This document shows positions 44,055 to 53,072 of a stretch of DNA of 64,000 bases, piece by piece (within the stretch, counting starts at the first letter, position 1; the number at the start of each line of letters is the position of its first letter). The position numbers and the translations under genes are program-made. The stretch is taken from positions 3,860,501-3,924,500 of the forward strand of contig NZ_OY781114.1 in the NCBI RefSeq assembly GCF_963676485.1, written 5' to 3'. This stretch comes from an uncultured Cohaesibacter sp. (lineage in GTDB: Bacteria; Pseudomonadota; Alphaproteobacteria; Rhizobiales; Cohaesibacteraceae). The notes below the pieces were generated by a model. That model did no database searches and was not told the DNA's origin. It saw only the letters and a program-made list of their open reading frames with translations.

Positions 44055-44996
44055 ATGAGTGTTGCTTTTACTTTCCCCGGACAAGGCAGTCAGGCTGTTG
44101 GAATGGGCAAGGCGCTGGCCGACGAATTTTCTGTTGCGCGCGCTGTCTATGAAGAAGTGAATGATGCCCTGGGTGAAAAGCTCTCCGATATCATGTGGAA
44201 CGGTCCGGCTGACGTGCTGACCCTTACGCGCAATGCGCAGCCAGCCCTTATGGCGGCATCCATTGCAGCTCTGCGTGTGATGAAGGAAAAAGGCCTCGAT
44301 CTGGCCGACAAGGTGTCCTATGTCGCAGGTCACTCTCTGGGTGAATATTCCGCGCTTGCCGCTTCCGGGGCGCTCAGCCTTGGGGATACGGCGCGTCTTT
44401 TGCGCATCCGTGGCGATGCCATGCAGAAAGCTGTTCCGGTGGGCGAAGGCGCCATGGCGGCTATTCTGGGGCTTTCCATGGATGATGTGAAGGCGGTAAC
44501 CGAAGAAGCCGCCGAAGGTGAGGTTTGTCAGGTTGCCAACGACAATGCGACCGGTCAGGTTGTTATTTCCGGTGCCAAGAGTGCCATTGAGAGGGCCGCT
44601 GCTCTGGCCAAGGAAAAAGGCGCCAAGCGCGCGTTGCTGTTGCCTGTCAGCGCTCCTTTCCATTGTGCGCTGATGGCTCCTGCAGCCGATGCCATGGCTG
44701 AGGCGCTTTCTAAAGTGACCATTCACAAACCGGCTGTTCCGCTCGTGGCAAATGTTCTGGCCAATGCGATCGAAGATCCTGAAGCCATCCGCAAACATCT
44801 GGTTGAGCAAGTTACCGGCATGGTGCGTTGGTCCGAATCTGTTTCCTGGCTCTCGCACAATGGTGTTGATTGCCTCTATGAAATCGGTACAGGCAAAGTT
44901 TTGTCCGGTCTTGCCAAGCGTATCGTTAAGGGAATCAGCACGGTAAATGTTGGCGAACCGGGCGATATCGACCCTGCCATGGCAAAATTGGCCTGA
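44055..44996 (+). CDS. fabD: Malonyl-CoA:ACP transacylase
   Basis: A 313-residue enzyme that loads malonyl groups onto acyl carrier protein for fatty-acid synthesis. The nucleophile is Ser94 in GHSLGEYS. FPGQGSQ near the start, the Arg after the nucleophile elbow region (LLRIRGDAM), and the His in APFHCALM are the other family landmarks. AAGG lies about ten bases before the ATG. It opens the group fabD-fabG-acpP-fabF on the plus strand, with gaps of 166, 336 and 257 bases, so internal promoters are likely. Confidence 0.97.
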   Translation: MSVAFTFPGQGSQAVGMGKALADEFSVARAVYEEVNDALGEKLSDIMWNGPADVLTLTRNAQPALMAASIAALRVMKEKGLDLADKVSYVAGHSLGEYSALAASGALSLGDTARLLRIRGDAMQKAVPVGEGAMAAILGLSMDDVKAVTEEAAEGEVCQVANDNATGQVVISGAKSAIERAAALAKEKGAKRALLLPVSAPFHCALMAPAADAMAEALSKVTIHKPAVPLVANVLANAIEDPEAIRKHLVEQVTGMVRWSESVSWLSHNGVDCLYEIGTGKVLSGLAKRIVKGISTVNVGEPGDIDPAMAKLA

Positions 44997-45162
44997 TAAG
45001 CATTTGCAAAGACGCCATAGGTTCGTATATCCAAGCTTGGACTATGGTTCTGGCAAAGGCGGCGACAGTGGTTTTAAGATGGCGTCTTTGGCTTGCGTTG
45101 ACTGAAACAATAAGTTGGTCATTCTCGGATCTGAGAGTGATCGGCTGTTGGAGGTAGATGAT

Positions 45163-45903
45163 ATGTTTGATTTGAGCGGAAAATGCGCTCTGGTAACCGG
45201 CGCAAGCGGCGGTATCGGCGAATCCATCGCGATGGCGTTGCATGCACAGGGTGCCAAGGTTGCCCTGTCGGGCACGCGGGTGGAAGCGCTCGAGGCTCTG
45301 GCAGAGAAACTCGGTGGTGACCGTGTCTTTGTAACGCCTGCAAACCTGTCGGAGGCCGAATCTATTGCGTCCCTGGCTGGAGACGCAGAATCCGCCATGG
45401 GACAGCTCGATATTCTGGTAAATAACGCCGGAATCACGCGCGATGGGCTTTTCATGCGTATGAAGGATGCAGACTGGGAACAGGTGCTTACGGTTAATCT
45501 GACCTCGGCGATGCGCCTTTCCCGCGCGGTTCTGCGCGGCATGATGAAGCGTCGTCACGGGCGCATTATTTCCATCAGCTCCGTGGTTGGCGTTACGGGC
45601 AACCCGGGACAGGGCAATTATGCCGCAGCCAAAGCTGGCATGATCGGCATGACCAAGTCTCTGGCTCAGGAAGTGGCCAACCGCGGCATCACCGCAAACT
45701 GCATCGCGCCGGGCTTCATCAAAACGGCGATGACTGAAAAGCTGAATGAAAAGCAGCAGGAAGCCATCAATTCCGCTATCCCTGCTGCGCGCATGGGTTT
45801 GCCTGAAGAGGTTGCCAGTGCTGCCGTCTATCTGGCAAGTGACGAAGCTGCCTATGTCACCGGACAGACTCTTCATGTCAACGGTGGCATGGCGATGATC
45901 TAA
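45163..45903 (+). CDS. fabG: 3-oxoacyl-ACP reductase
   Basis: A 246-residue short-chain dehydrogenase that reduces 3-oxoacyl-ACP with NADPH. The cofactor motif is TGASGGIG at 12-19, and the catalytic Tyr and Lys are about 153 and 157 (NYAAAKAG), with Ser in SISSVVGV. The segment NPGQGNYAAAKAGMIG is typical of true FabG. GGAGG precedes the ATG at 45163. The context between fabD and acpP confirms the role. Confidence 0.96.
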   Translation: MFDLSGKCALVTGASGGIGESIAMALHAQGAKVALSGTRVEALEALAEKLGGDRVFVTPANLSEAESIASLAGDAESAMGQLDILVNNAGITRDGLFMRMKDADWEQVLTVNLTSAMRLSRAVLRGMMKRRHGRIISISSVVGVTGNPGQGNYAAAKAGMIGMTKSLAQEVANRGITANCIAPGFIKTAMTEKLNEKQQEAINSAIPAARMGLPEEVASAAVYLASDEAAYVTGQTLHVNGGMAMI

Positions 45904-46239
45904 CAAGATCAAATGTGCATTTGAGGGTTGAAAATCTTCAAATGCACCTTTAATTGCTTGGATAAGAGCGGGAAGAAGGAAACATTTGCTTTTCTGGCTC
46001 ATTCCTGATCTTCTCAATCGCAAGAAAGTGTGTTACGAACCGCGCGAATTCCGGTGAAAGCCATCTGAGATTGGCTGATTTGGAAGCGGTTTAACAGCCA
46101 GGTTCACTGCATAGGATTCACACGCGAATCTGGTGGGCCAATTGGCAGTGTGCAAAATCGGGAAAGAGATTTGTTCGGCAATTGGCCAAAACAAGCTGTT
46201 TTTCCAAACTTGATCGAACGCTAATTTTGAGGAAAGAAA
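45904..46239. other. fabG-acpP intergenic region
   Basis: 336 bases. A fabG terminator hairpin lies at 45915-45947. The rest should contain the strong acpP promoter, but I could not place it with confidence. No gene seen. Confidence 0.35.
45915..45947 (+). terminator. Probable terminator after fabG
   Basis: GTGCATTTGA (45915-45924) pairs perfectly with TCAAATGCAC (45938-45947). Only a short T-rich stretch (CTTTAATT) follows. Confidence 0.6.
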
Positions 46240-46476
46240 ATGAGCGATATCGCTGAACGCGTAAAAAAAATCGTGATCGAACATCTCGGCGTTGACGCTG
46301 AAAAAGTAACCGAATCTGCAAGCTTCATCGATGATCTGGGCGCAGACAGCCTTGACACCGTTGAGCTGGTTATGGCTTTCGAGGAAGAATTCGGAACCGA
46401 GATTCCTGATGACGCTGCCGAGACCATTCAGACGGTCGGCGACGCTGTCTCCTTCCTGACCAAAGCTGCCAACTAA
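46240..46476 (+). CDS. acpP: Acyl carrier protein
   Basis: A 78-residue acidic ACP that carries growing acyl chains on phosphopantetheine. The attachment site is Ser37 in [10 protein letters not shown]. The start [18 protein letters not shown] and the three-helix pattern are standard. A very good ribosome binding site, GAGGAAAGAAA, precedes the ATG, as expected for an abundant protein. A strong terminator follows at 46524, so it is probably transcribed largely on its own. Confidence 0.98.
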   Translation: MSDIAERVKKIVIEHLGVDAEKVTESASFIDDLGADSLDTVELVMAFEEEFGTEIPDDAAETIQTVGDAVSFLTKAAN

Positions 46477-46523
46477 TTTGTCAGCTCTAGACCTCAGCTA
46501 TGCGGTCTAAATGGTGAATATCA

Positions 46524-46556
46524 AACCGGAAGGGGCATGGCTCCTTCCGGTTTTTT
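46524..46556 (+). terminator. Strong terminator after acpP
   Basis: AACCGGAAGG (46524-46533) pairs perfectly with CCTTCCGGTT (46543-46552), running into six Ts. Confidence 0.93.
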
Positions 46557-46733
46557 ATTTCAGTCTCTTGGTGCTTGTTCCTGCTTGAACTGGCGTTGTA
46601 AGTCTGAAATGAATAACTCCCGAAAAAGGCTTACTTAAAGCAGCTTTTACGGGTAATAAATATGAAGGCGCACTTGCCCCCGGGTAAGACCGGTAGAGGC
46701 GAGGTTACAAACAAGACTATTTGGAGACTGAGT

Positions 46734-47996
46734 ATGAGACGAGTTGTCGTAACCGGTATGGGTATGGTCAGCCCACTTGGCAATGGGGTTGAGACGACCT
46801 GGTCAAATATACTGGCTGGCAAGAGCGGTGCGAAAAATCCAACCGGTTTTGAAACGGATGATCTGGCCTGTCGCGTTGCTTGTCAGTTGCCGTTTGGCGA
46901 TGGTACGAATGGCACCTTTAATCCCGATGATGTGTTGCCGGTCAAGGAGCAGCGCAAAATTGATCCCTTTATCGTTTATGCGATTGCTGCGGCTGATGAA
47001 GCTTTGGCTGATGCAAACTGGAAGCCGGAAAGCTACGAAGACCAAATTTCCAGTGGTGTGATGATCGGGTCGGGTATTGGTGGCCTTCTGGGAATCGAAA
47101 AAGCGGCTTACGACTTGCAGGAAAAAGGTCCTCGTCGCATCAGCCCATTCTTTATACCCGGACGCCTTATCAACTTGGCATCGGGTTATGTCTCCATCCG
47201 CCATGGCCTCAAGGGCCCCAACCATGCTGTTGTTACTGCATGCTCCACTGGGGCGCATGCTATTGGTGATGCGGCGCGTCTGGTTTCTCTTGGCGATGCT
47301 GACGTGATGGTTGCCGGTGGCACCGAATCTCCTATTGGGCGTCTGGCGCTTGCCGGTTTTGCCGCCTGCCGAGCACTGTCGACCAACTTCAATGATACCC
47401 CCGAGAAGGCCTCCCGTCCTTACGACAAGGATCGTGACGGCTTTGTCATGGGCGAGGGTGCTGGTGTCGTTGTTCTGGAAGAATATGAGCATGCCAAGGC
47501 GCGTGGCGCCAAGATTTATGCCGAGGTCATCGGCTACGGCATGTCTGGCGATGCCTATCATATCACCGCTCCGTCGGAAGATGGCGATGGCGCGTTCCGT
47601 TGCATGTCCGCAGCGATGAAGCGTGCAGGCATTACGCCGACCGATATCGATTATGTCAATGCACATGGCACTTCTACCCCGCTAGGTGACGAAATTGAGC
47701 TGAGAGCCATTGAGCGGCTTGTTGGTGATGCTGCTGATGGTCTTACCATGTCGTCTACGAAATCGGCTGTCGGGCATCTTCTGGGCGCTGCAGGCGCTGT
47801 TGAAGCGATCTTCTCGGCGCTGGCTATTCGCGATCAGGTGGCGCCTCCGACATTGAACCTTGAGAATCCTTCTATAGAGACCGAGATCGATCTGGTTCCG
47901 AAAGTGCCCAAGAAAATGGATATCAAGGTTGCCTTGTCCAACTCCTTCGGTTTTGGTGGCACCAATGCGTCCCTTATCTTGCGGGCTGTAGACTGA
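46734..47996 (+). CDS. fabF: 3-oxoacyl-ACP synthase II
   Basis: A 420-residue condensing enzyme extending acyl-ACP with malonyl-ACP. The Cys-His-His triad is C170 (VTACSTGAH), H311 (AHGTSTPLGD) and H348 (SAVGHLLGA). The C-terminal FGFGGTNASLIL is standard. I chose the ATG at 46734, which gives the canonical MRRVVVTGMGMVSPLG start; the frame is open 24 codons further. The FabF type, rather than FabB, is inferred from the GTNASL end and context. Confidence 0.97.
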   Translation: MRRVVVTGMGMVSPLGNGVETTWSNILAGKSGAKNPTGFETDDLACRVACQLPFGDGTNGTFNPDDVLPVKEQRKIDPFIVYAIAAADEALADANWKPESYEDQISSGVMIGSGIGGLLGIEKAAYDLQEKGPRRISPFFIPGRLINLASGYVSIRHGLKGPNHAVVTACSTGAHAIGDAARLVSLGDADVMVAGGTESPIGRLALAGFAACRALSTNFNDTPEKASRPYDKDRDGFVMGEGAGVVVLEEYEHAKARGAKIYAEVIGYGMSGDAYHITAPSEDGDGAFRCMSAAMKRAGITPTDIDYVNAHGTSTPLGDEIELRAIERLVGDAADGLTMSSTKSAVGHLLGAAGAVEAIFSALAIRDQVAPPTLNLENPSIETEIDLVPKVPKKMDIKVALSNSFGFGGTNASLILRAVD

Positions 47997-48306
47997 TCGG
48001 TTCAGACGTCAAAATGACGCTATGCTGCAGGACTTGCCGAAGAGGGCGGATCGGGCAGCGGATCAATGAGATATGTGAGAATGAGGCGGCTCTGGAGCCG
48101 TCTCTTTTTCGCCATGAAGACTACGTAAAGCGTCTGATCAATTGATTTGACCTCGGGGGTCCCCGGGGAGGAAATTTTGAAAGACGCATATCCGGATCCT
48201 CTTTTTTCCGGAAATTTCAAATGAGGATTAGGCTTTGAGCCACGAAATGCAGCGGCCATGGGGCCGGGCTTTCGCAATTGATGACCCATCTTGACTTGAG
48301 GCGGAC
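47997..48306. other. fabF-mltG intergenic region with several hairpins
   Basis: 310 bases. It holds the hairpin with T run at 48083-48109, a very GC-rich hairpin CCTCGGGG/CCCCGGGGAGG at 48151-48171, and a CCGGAT-CCGG element with a T run at about 48195-48215. No gene was recognised. GAGGCGGAC at the end is the mltG ribosome binding site. Confidence 0.4.
48083..48109 (+). terminator. Terminator after fabF
   Basis: GAGGCGGCTC pairs with GAGCCGTCTC (one wobble) around a two-base loop, followed by TTTTT. Confidence 0.75.
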
Positions 48307-49758
48307 ATGGTAGACGGTAAAGACGATAAGGACAAACTGCAAGAAGAGCAGAAGAGCGAGTCTGAGGTGACGCAAGACACTGGAAAGACAGCTGAAAAGT
48401 CCTCCGAAACTAAGCCTTCAGATAAGACGGAAAAAGATAGCTCCGAGCCAACAGATACCGAGACATCCAAGAAGGATCTTTCGGGTCAGCAAGCAGAGTC
48501 CGAGTCTTCGGGTGCGTCAGATAAAGAGGTTTCCAAAGATGAGATCTCTTCCGATAAGAAAGCAGATGGAGCAACAGCTCCAAAGGCCGAGCCAGCCTCT
48601 ACCATGATCTCCGATTCCGGCGAAGTCAAAACGCCCAAGAGTGCGCGCCAGGCTATTGAGCCTGAAACACCACCGCCGCCTCCGACGCGGTCAAAAGCGG
48701 TGCGCCACCCGATTGTGGTGTTTATGAATTTCTTGATCACGGTCGTGCTTCTGGCGGTGATCGGTATCGGCGGCCTTCTATATTACGGCAAGCAGACCTT
48801 TATTGAAAAGGGCCCGCTCACGCAGGAAAAGACCATTCTTGTGAGCGGCGGCACCGGACTTGGCACGATTGCGGAGATTCTGGAACGTCAGAATGTGATC
48901 AGTGACCAGACGATCTTCAATTATGGTGTTCAGATCTATCGTCAGGATACCAAGCTGAAGGCAGGCGAATATCTGTTCAGCCCGGGAGTCTCGATGATGC
49001 AGGTGATGCAGATTCTGACCTCTGGCAAATCCATTCTGCATTCGGTAACTGTGCCTGAAGGCTACACGTCCTACCAGATCCATCAGGTGCTCATGGACAA
49101 TGATATTCTGATGGGACCGCTGGACGAAATTCCCGCTGAAGGAACCCTGCTGCCAGAGACCTATAAATTCGCGCGTGGCACGACCCGCAAGGAGATGGTC
49201 AAACGGATGGCCGATGCCCATAATCGCGCTGTCGCGGAAATCTGGGCGCGTCGGGCAGCCGATCTGCCTTTGAAAACCCCTGAAGAGTTGGTCACGCTGG
49301 CCTCTATTGTAGAGAAGGAAACCGGCAAGGCTTCCGAGCGGACCCGTGTGGCTGGAGTCTTTATTAACCGCCTCAATCAGGGGATCAAGCTGCAGTCTGA
49401 CCCGACCGTCATCTACGGCATTTTCGGCGGCAAGGGGAAACCGAAAGATCGTCCTATTTTCAGGTCTGATCTCAACAAGAAGACAGACTATAACACCTAT
49501 CAAATTCCGGGGCTTACGCCGGGGCCGATTGCCAATCCGGGCAGGGCGTCTCTGGAGGCCGTTGCCAATCCGAGCCGTACCAAGGATCTGTTCTTTGTGG
49601 CCGATGGTACCGGCGGTCATGTCTTCTCGGAAACGCTCAAGCAGCATAACGAGAATGTACGGCGCTGGCGCGAGATCGAAAAGCAGCGGATTGAAGCGTC
49701 CAAGGACAAGGGTGCTGAAGCCAGCGACGGTGGCGCAGAAGAGAAACCTGCCGAATAG
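48307..49758 (+). CDS. mltG: Endolytic transglycosylase MltG with long cytoplasmic tail
   Basis: A 483-residue inner-membrane enzyme that cuts new glycan strands and helps set their length. The first 134 residues are a low-complexity cytoplasmic tail rich in Lys, Glu, Asp, Ser and Thr, ending in a proline run (PPPPPTRSK). One membrane helix follows at about 135-160, then the periplasmic YceG domain with catalytic Glu336 (SIVEKETG) and the motif INRLNQGIKLQSDPTVIYGI. The tail is much longer than in E. coli MltG. The gene lies after fabF, its usual place in this group. Confidence 0.95.
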   Translation: MVDGKDDKDKLQEEQKSESEVTQDTGKTAEKSSETKPSDKTEKDSSEPTDTETSKKDLSGQQAESESSGASDKEVSKDEISSDKKADGATAPKAEPASTMISDSGEVKTPKSARQAIEPETPPPPPTRSKAVRHPIVVFMNFLITVVLLAVIGIGGLLYYGKQTFIEKGPLTQEKTILVSGGTGLGTIAEILERQNVISDQTIFNYGVQIYRQDTKLKAGEYLFSPGVSMMQVMQILTSGKSILHSVTVPEGYTSYQIHQVLMDNDILMGPLDEIPAEGTLLPETYKFARGTTRKEMVKRMADAHNRAVAEIWARRAADLPLKTPEELVTLASIVEKETGKASERTRVAGVFINRLNQGIKLQSDPTVIYGIFGGKGKPKDRPIFRSDLNKKTDYNTYQIPGLTPGPIANPGRASLEAVANPSRTKDLFFVADGTGGHVFSETLKQHNENVRRWREIEKQRIEASKDKGAEASDGGAEEKPAE

Positions 49759-49786
49759 GCTTTAGCCTTCTCTTTTGAATGAAATG

Positions 49787-49823
49787 ATGGCGGTTGAGAG
49801 TTTGGCTCTTGGCCGCCATTTTG
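49787..49823 (+). terminator. Terminator after mltG
   Basis: ATGGCGG (49787-49793) pairs with CCGCCAT (49813-49819), extended by inner GAGAG/CTCTT pairing, followed by TTTTGATT. Confidence 0.7.
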
Positions 49824-49853
49824 ATTCTATAGGGGCGCGTCTGGGGCTTTCTT

Positions 49854-50357
49854 CTAGTGAAGGTCGCTTCTGTCTCTGCTGATCTTGCCAAATTCCCTCT
49901 CGGCCAAAGTGATTGCCGCCGAAATATGCTCCGGTTTGTCGATGGACAACGGGATGGATGCGATGGAGGCAAGGCGTTCCCCGCTTATTGGTGCGATGTC
50001 TTCGACGTCGACTTTGTAGCGGATGGCGATCATGTCTGCATGGGAACTGCGCAAGGCAACCTTGGTGTCGCCGTTGGTGTGGTGTAGGATATAGGCAGTT
50101 TCAAAATCCCAACCCGGATCAATCCCTTCCTGCGTTCGCGAAACAACGCCCGCCATCGATTCGGTCAGCTCTGCCTCTGCCGTTATCTGCAATTGGGCCT
50201 TATCGATATAGATGAGCGCAAAGACTGCCGACAGGCACGTCTTTGTGGCCCCGGACCGGGTTGCTTCCAGCAGCATGGCGATGGCATCTTCATGTGGTTT
50301 GGGGCTGGGCAGGCGCCTTGCTCTGGATTGTGCGGCTTTTTTGCTTCTATCTGACAT
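49854..50357 (-). CDS. Hypothetical protein, unrecognised
   Basis: A 167-residue protein I do not recognise. The first 20 residues are basic and Ser/Arg-rich, then a helical hydrophobic stretch (TKTCLSAVFALIYIDKAQLQITAEAEL) and mixed alpha/beta sequence follow; there is no signal peptide or clear motif. The codon pattern and amino-acid composition look natural, and its opposite frames look worse. It is the only minus-strand gene between mltG and yicC and interrupts an otherwise plus-strand block. No strong ribosome binding site precedes the ATG. Confidence 0.6.
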   Translation of the reverse strand: MSDRSKKAAQSRARRLPSPKPHEDAIAMLLEATRSGATKTCLSAVFALIYIDKAQLQITAEAELTESMAGVVSRTQEGIDPGWDFETAYILHHTNGDTKVALRSSHADMIAIRYKVDVEDIAPISGERLASIASIPLSIDKPEHISAAITLAEREFGKISRDRSDLH

Positions 50358-50519
50358 TGATTTTTGCTTGGTAAAGTGGGCAGGCCGTTCATTGTCGCCT
50401 TTTATTCTGTGTCAGGCAAGATGCCAGACTTGACAGGTCGCCAGCTGTTTCTGATTGTATGCGCGCAGGACAGGATGGCATGCATCACTGCTTGCTCAGC
50501 AATTTAGGGACACAGGATC

Positions 50520-51407
50520 ATGACGCTTGTTAGCATGACAGGTTTCACTCGTATGGGTGGAAGCTTCGGGAGATATAACTGGACTTGGGAAATCAAGACC
50601 GTCAATGGCAAGGGGCTGGATTTGCGGTTGCGCTTGCCTGCTGGGTTTGACGAACTGGATCGCCCCGTTCGGGCGATTATGAGTGAGCGCCTTGCTCGAG
50701 GGTCCTGCTATGTTTCTCTTGCCGTTCAGCATGAAGCGCCCATTCAGTCTCTTCAGGTCAACCAGCAGGTTCTCGATTCCGTGCTCGAAGCTCTGGCTGT
50801 GATTAAAGGGCGGGTTGATGCCAAGAAGCCCAGCCTTGATGGCATATTGTCCATCAAGGGCGTGATGGAGCAGGTGGAAGAAAGCGAAAGCGAAGAGGTG
50901 CAAGCCCAGCTCGTCGAAGCGATGCTGGCCAATTTCAAGGACGCGATGACCGATCTGGAAAGCATGCGCAAGAGCGAGGGCGATGCGCTTGAAAAGGTTG
51001 TCATGCAGCGGGTTGAGGAACTTGAGGTTCTGACGAAGCGGGCGGAAGATTGTCCGGCACGCAGTGCAGACGCCATTCGCGTCAAATTGCGCCAGCAAAT
51101 AGAGCGAATCCTTGAGGCAGATGCCTCATTTGATGAAGATCGGCTTTATCAGGAAGCTGTTCTTCTGGCTGGGAAAGCGGATGTGCGCGAAGAACTGGAC
51201 CGGCTTTATGCACATTGCGCCGCGGTGCGGGCATTGGTCGCAGAAGATCGTCCCGTTGGCCGCAAGCTGGATTTTCTGGCGCAGGAATTCAACCGCGAAG
51301 CCAATACCCTCTGTTCCAAATCCAATGATACCAGCCTGACCGCGATCGGCCTTGACCTCAAGGCAACGATTGAGCAGCTGCGTGAACAAATTCAGAATGT
51401 CGAGTGA
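50520..51407 (+). CDS. yicC: YicC family endoribonuclease
   Basis: A 295-residue protein with the YicC N-terminal domain (SMTGFTRMGG, WEIKTVNGKGLDLRLRLP) and the C-terminal DUF1732 domain (VGRKLDFLAQEFNREANTLCSKS). YicC-type proteins act as endoribonucleases, reported to destabilise a small RNA in E. coli. CAGGATC precedes the ATG. gmk starts five bases after its stop, so the two are cotranscribed; the yicC-gmk order is widespread. Confidence 0.93.
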   Translation: MTLVSMTGFTRMGGSFGRYNWTWEIKTVNGKGLDLRLRLPAGFDELDRPVRAIMSERLARGSCYVSLAVQHEAPIQSLQVNQQVLDSVLEALAVIKGRVDAKKPSLDGILSIKGVMEQVEESESEEVQAQLVEAMLANFKDAMTDLESMRKSEGDALEKVVMQRVEELEVLTKRAEDCPARSADAIRVKLRQQIERILEADASFDEDRLYQEAVLLAGKADVREELDRLYAHCAAVRALVAEDRPVGRKLDFLAQEFNREANTLCSKSNDTSLTAIGLDLKATIEQLREQIQNVE

Positions 51408-51412
51408 AGAAT

Positions 51413-52048
51413 ATGACGGAAAATTCCATGATCAGACGCGGTTTGATGCTTGTGCTCTCGTCTCCCTCCGGGGCTGGCAAATCGACTATCAGCCGCCATT
51501 TGCTGGATAGTGATCGCAATCTGCAGCTTTCTGTTTCGGCGACGACACGGGCCAAGCGCGGTAGCGAGATTGATGGTGTGCATTATCATTTCGTGCCCGA
51601 GCGCCAGTTCCATGCCATGCGCGAACGCGGTGATCTGCTGGAATGGGCAGAGGTGCATTCCAATTTTTATGGCACTCCGCGTGATCCCGTGGAAGAAGCG
51701 CTTTCCAAGGGCCGCGATGTGTTGTTTGATATTGATTGGCAGGGCACGCTGCAGCTCAAGAAGGCTGCGCGCAAGGATGTCGTCTCTGTCTTCATTCTGC
51801 CGCCATCCATGGCTGAGTTGAAGCAACGCCTCGTGCGCCGTGCGGAAGATAAACAGGACGTCATCGAAGCCCGCCTGCAAAATGCCCGTGTGGAAATCGG
51901 TCATTGGGACGAATATGATTATGTCATCGTCAATGATGATCTGGAGAAGGCGTTTGCCGCCGTTCGCTCGATTGTTGAAGCCGAGCGCCACAAGCGCGAG
52001 CGGGTGATCGGCGCTCGCAGTTTTGTAGAAGGCATGCTCGGCGGCTGA
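51413..52048 (+). CDS. gmk: Guanylate kinase
   Basis: A 211-residue kinase that phosphorylates GMP to GDP. The P-loop is SSPSGAGKST at about 16-25, and the GMP-binding segment shows SVSATTRAKRGSEIDGVHYHF. DIDWQGTLQLKK and the lid region (EARLQNARVEI) follow in order. The ATG at 51413 is preferred, using GAGTGAAG from the end of yicC as ribosome binding site; ATG 51428 is also possible. The gene complements guaA at the other end of the window in guanine nucleotide synthesis. Confidence 0.96.
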   Translation: MTENSMIRRGLMLVLSSPSGAGKSTISRHLLDSDRNLQLSVSATTRAKRGSEIDGVHYHFVPERQFHAMRERGDLLEWAEVHSNFYGTPRDPVEEALSKGRDVLFDIDWQGTLQLKKAARKDVVSVFILPPSMAELKQRLVRRAEDKQDVIEARLQNARVEIGHWDEYDYVIVNDDLEKAFAAVRSIVEAERHKRERVIGARSFVEGMLGG

Positions 52049-52115
52049 TCATTGCTGCGATCCAAAGATTACCTTCCCTTATCGCATGCTCCAAGAAAGA
52101 CCGGATAGTAAAATG

Positions 52116-52147
52116 AAAAGGCCTGACACTGCGGTTCAGGCCTTTTT
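52116..52147. terminator. Bidirectional terminator between gmk and rsmA
   Basis: AAAAGGCCTGA (52116-52126) pairs with TCAGGCCTTTT (52136-52146). T runs on both strands suit the convergent genes. Confidence 0.9.
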
Positions 52148-52171
52148 CTTGCTGCTCTGTCGCGCGGGGAC

Positions 52172-53023
52172 TTAGTTTCCTCGCATGGCATCGAGCCCGT
52201 TTGCCATGGTCACGAACCCTTCCACGGACACTGTCTCGGCGCGCTGGGTTGCTTGCAGACCAGATTCTTCAATCAGTCGCATATGATCGACGCCGAGGCT
52301 CTTGAGGCTCTGACGCAGCATCTTTCGGCGCTGTCCGAAGGCGGCAGCGGTTATCTGCTCTAGTGAGCGCAATCTGCAGGGCAGGGGATTGGCTTTGGGA
52401 ACAAGATGCACGATGGAGGATGTGACCTTCGGGGGCGGACTGAAGCATTCTCTGGCCACATCGAAAAGCTTGTCGGCATGAGTGCGCCAACCGGCAATGA
52501 CGCCAAGGCGTCCATAGGCTTTGTCTTCTTCAGTGGCGATGATGCGCTCGGCCACTTCCTTCTGGAACATCAGCGTGAGCGACTCATAGAAGGGCGGCCA
52601 TGGGGCGGCTTCTAGCCAGTTGAGCAAAAGCTGTGTTCCAACATTATAAGGCAGGTTGGCAACGATGCGAGCAGGGCCCTCGGGCACAAGGCTGGCCATA
52701 TCCACCTTGAGCGCGTCTCCCTCAATGATCTCCAGACGACCGGGATAATGCGCTCCGATTTCCTCAAGAGCCCCAAGCGCACGAGGGTCCATTTCGATTG
52801 CAATGACCCGCTTTGCACCTTCATGTAACAGCGCGCGTGTCAGCCCGCCCGGGCCGGGGCCAACCTCGATGATCGTGTGGTTGGACAGGTCCCCCGCTGA
52901 ACGGGCGATGCGGCAGGTTAGATTGAGATCAAGAAGGAAATTCTGGCCCAGACTTTTCTTGGCGCGTAAATCATGCCGTTCGATTACGTCTCTGAGGGGG
53001 GGCAGGTCATCTATCTGGGCCAT
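52172..53023 (-). CDS. rsmA: 16S rRNA dimethyladenosine transferase
   Basis: A 283-residue methyltransferase that dimethylates two adjacent adenines near the 3' end of 16S rRNA. SAM-binding motifs are GQNFLLD at 26-32 and [10 protein letters not shown] at 53-62, with the catalytic NLPYNV at about 122. It is the last gene of the minus-strand group lptF-lptG-lptD-surA-pdxA-rsmA; the order surA-pdxA-rsmA is also seen in gammaproteobacteria. Also known as KsgA. Confidence 0.96.
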   Translation of the reverse strand: MAQIDDLPPLRDVIERHDLRAKKSLGQNFLLDLNLTCRIARSAGDLSNHTIIEVGPGPGGLTRALLHEGAKRVIAIEMDPRALGALEEIGAHYPGRLEIIEGDALKVDMASLVPEGPARIVANLPYNVGTQLLLNWLEAAPWPPFYESLTLMFQKEVAERIIATEEDKAYGRLGVIAGWRTHADKLFDVARECFSPPPKVTSSIVHLVPKANPLPCRLRSLEQITAAAFGQRRKMLRQSLKSLGVDHMRLIEESGLQATQRAETVSVEGFVTMANGLDAMRGN

Positions 53024-53072
53024 TGATTCTTTCTTTCAAGCGTGCCGAAGCATTAAAGATTTGTACTCAATA

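Noticed and set aside
43857-46023. Long minus-strand open frames opposite fabD and fabG
   Set aside because: Antisense shadows of genes with complete catalytic motifs.
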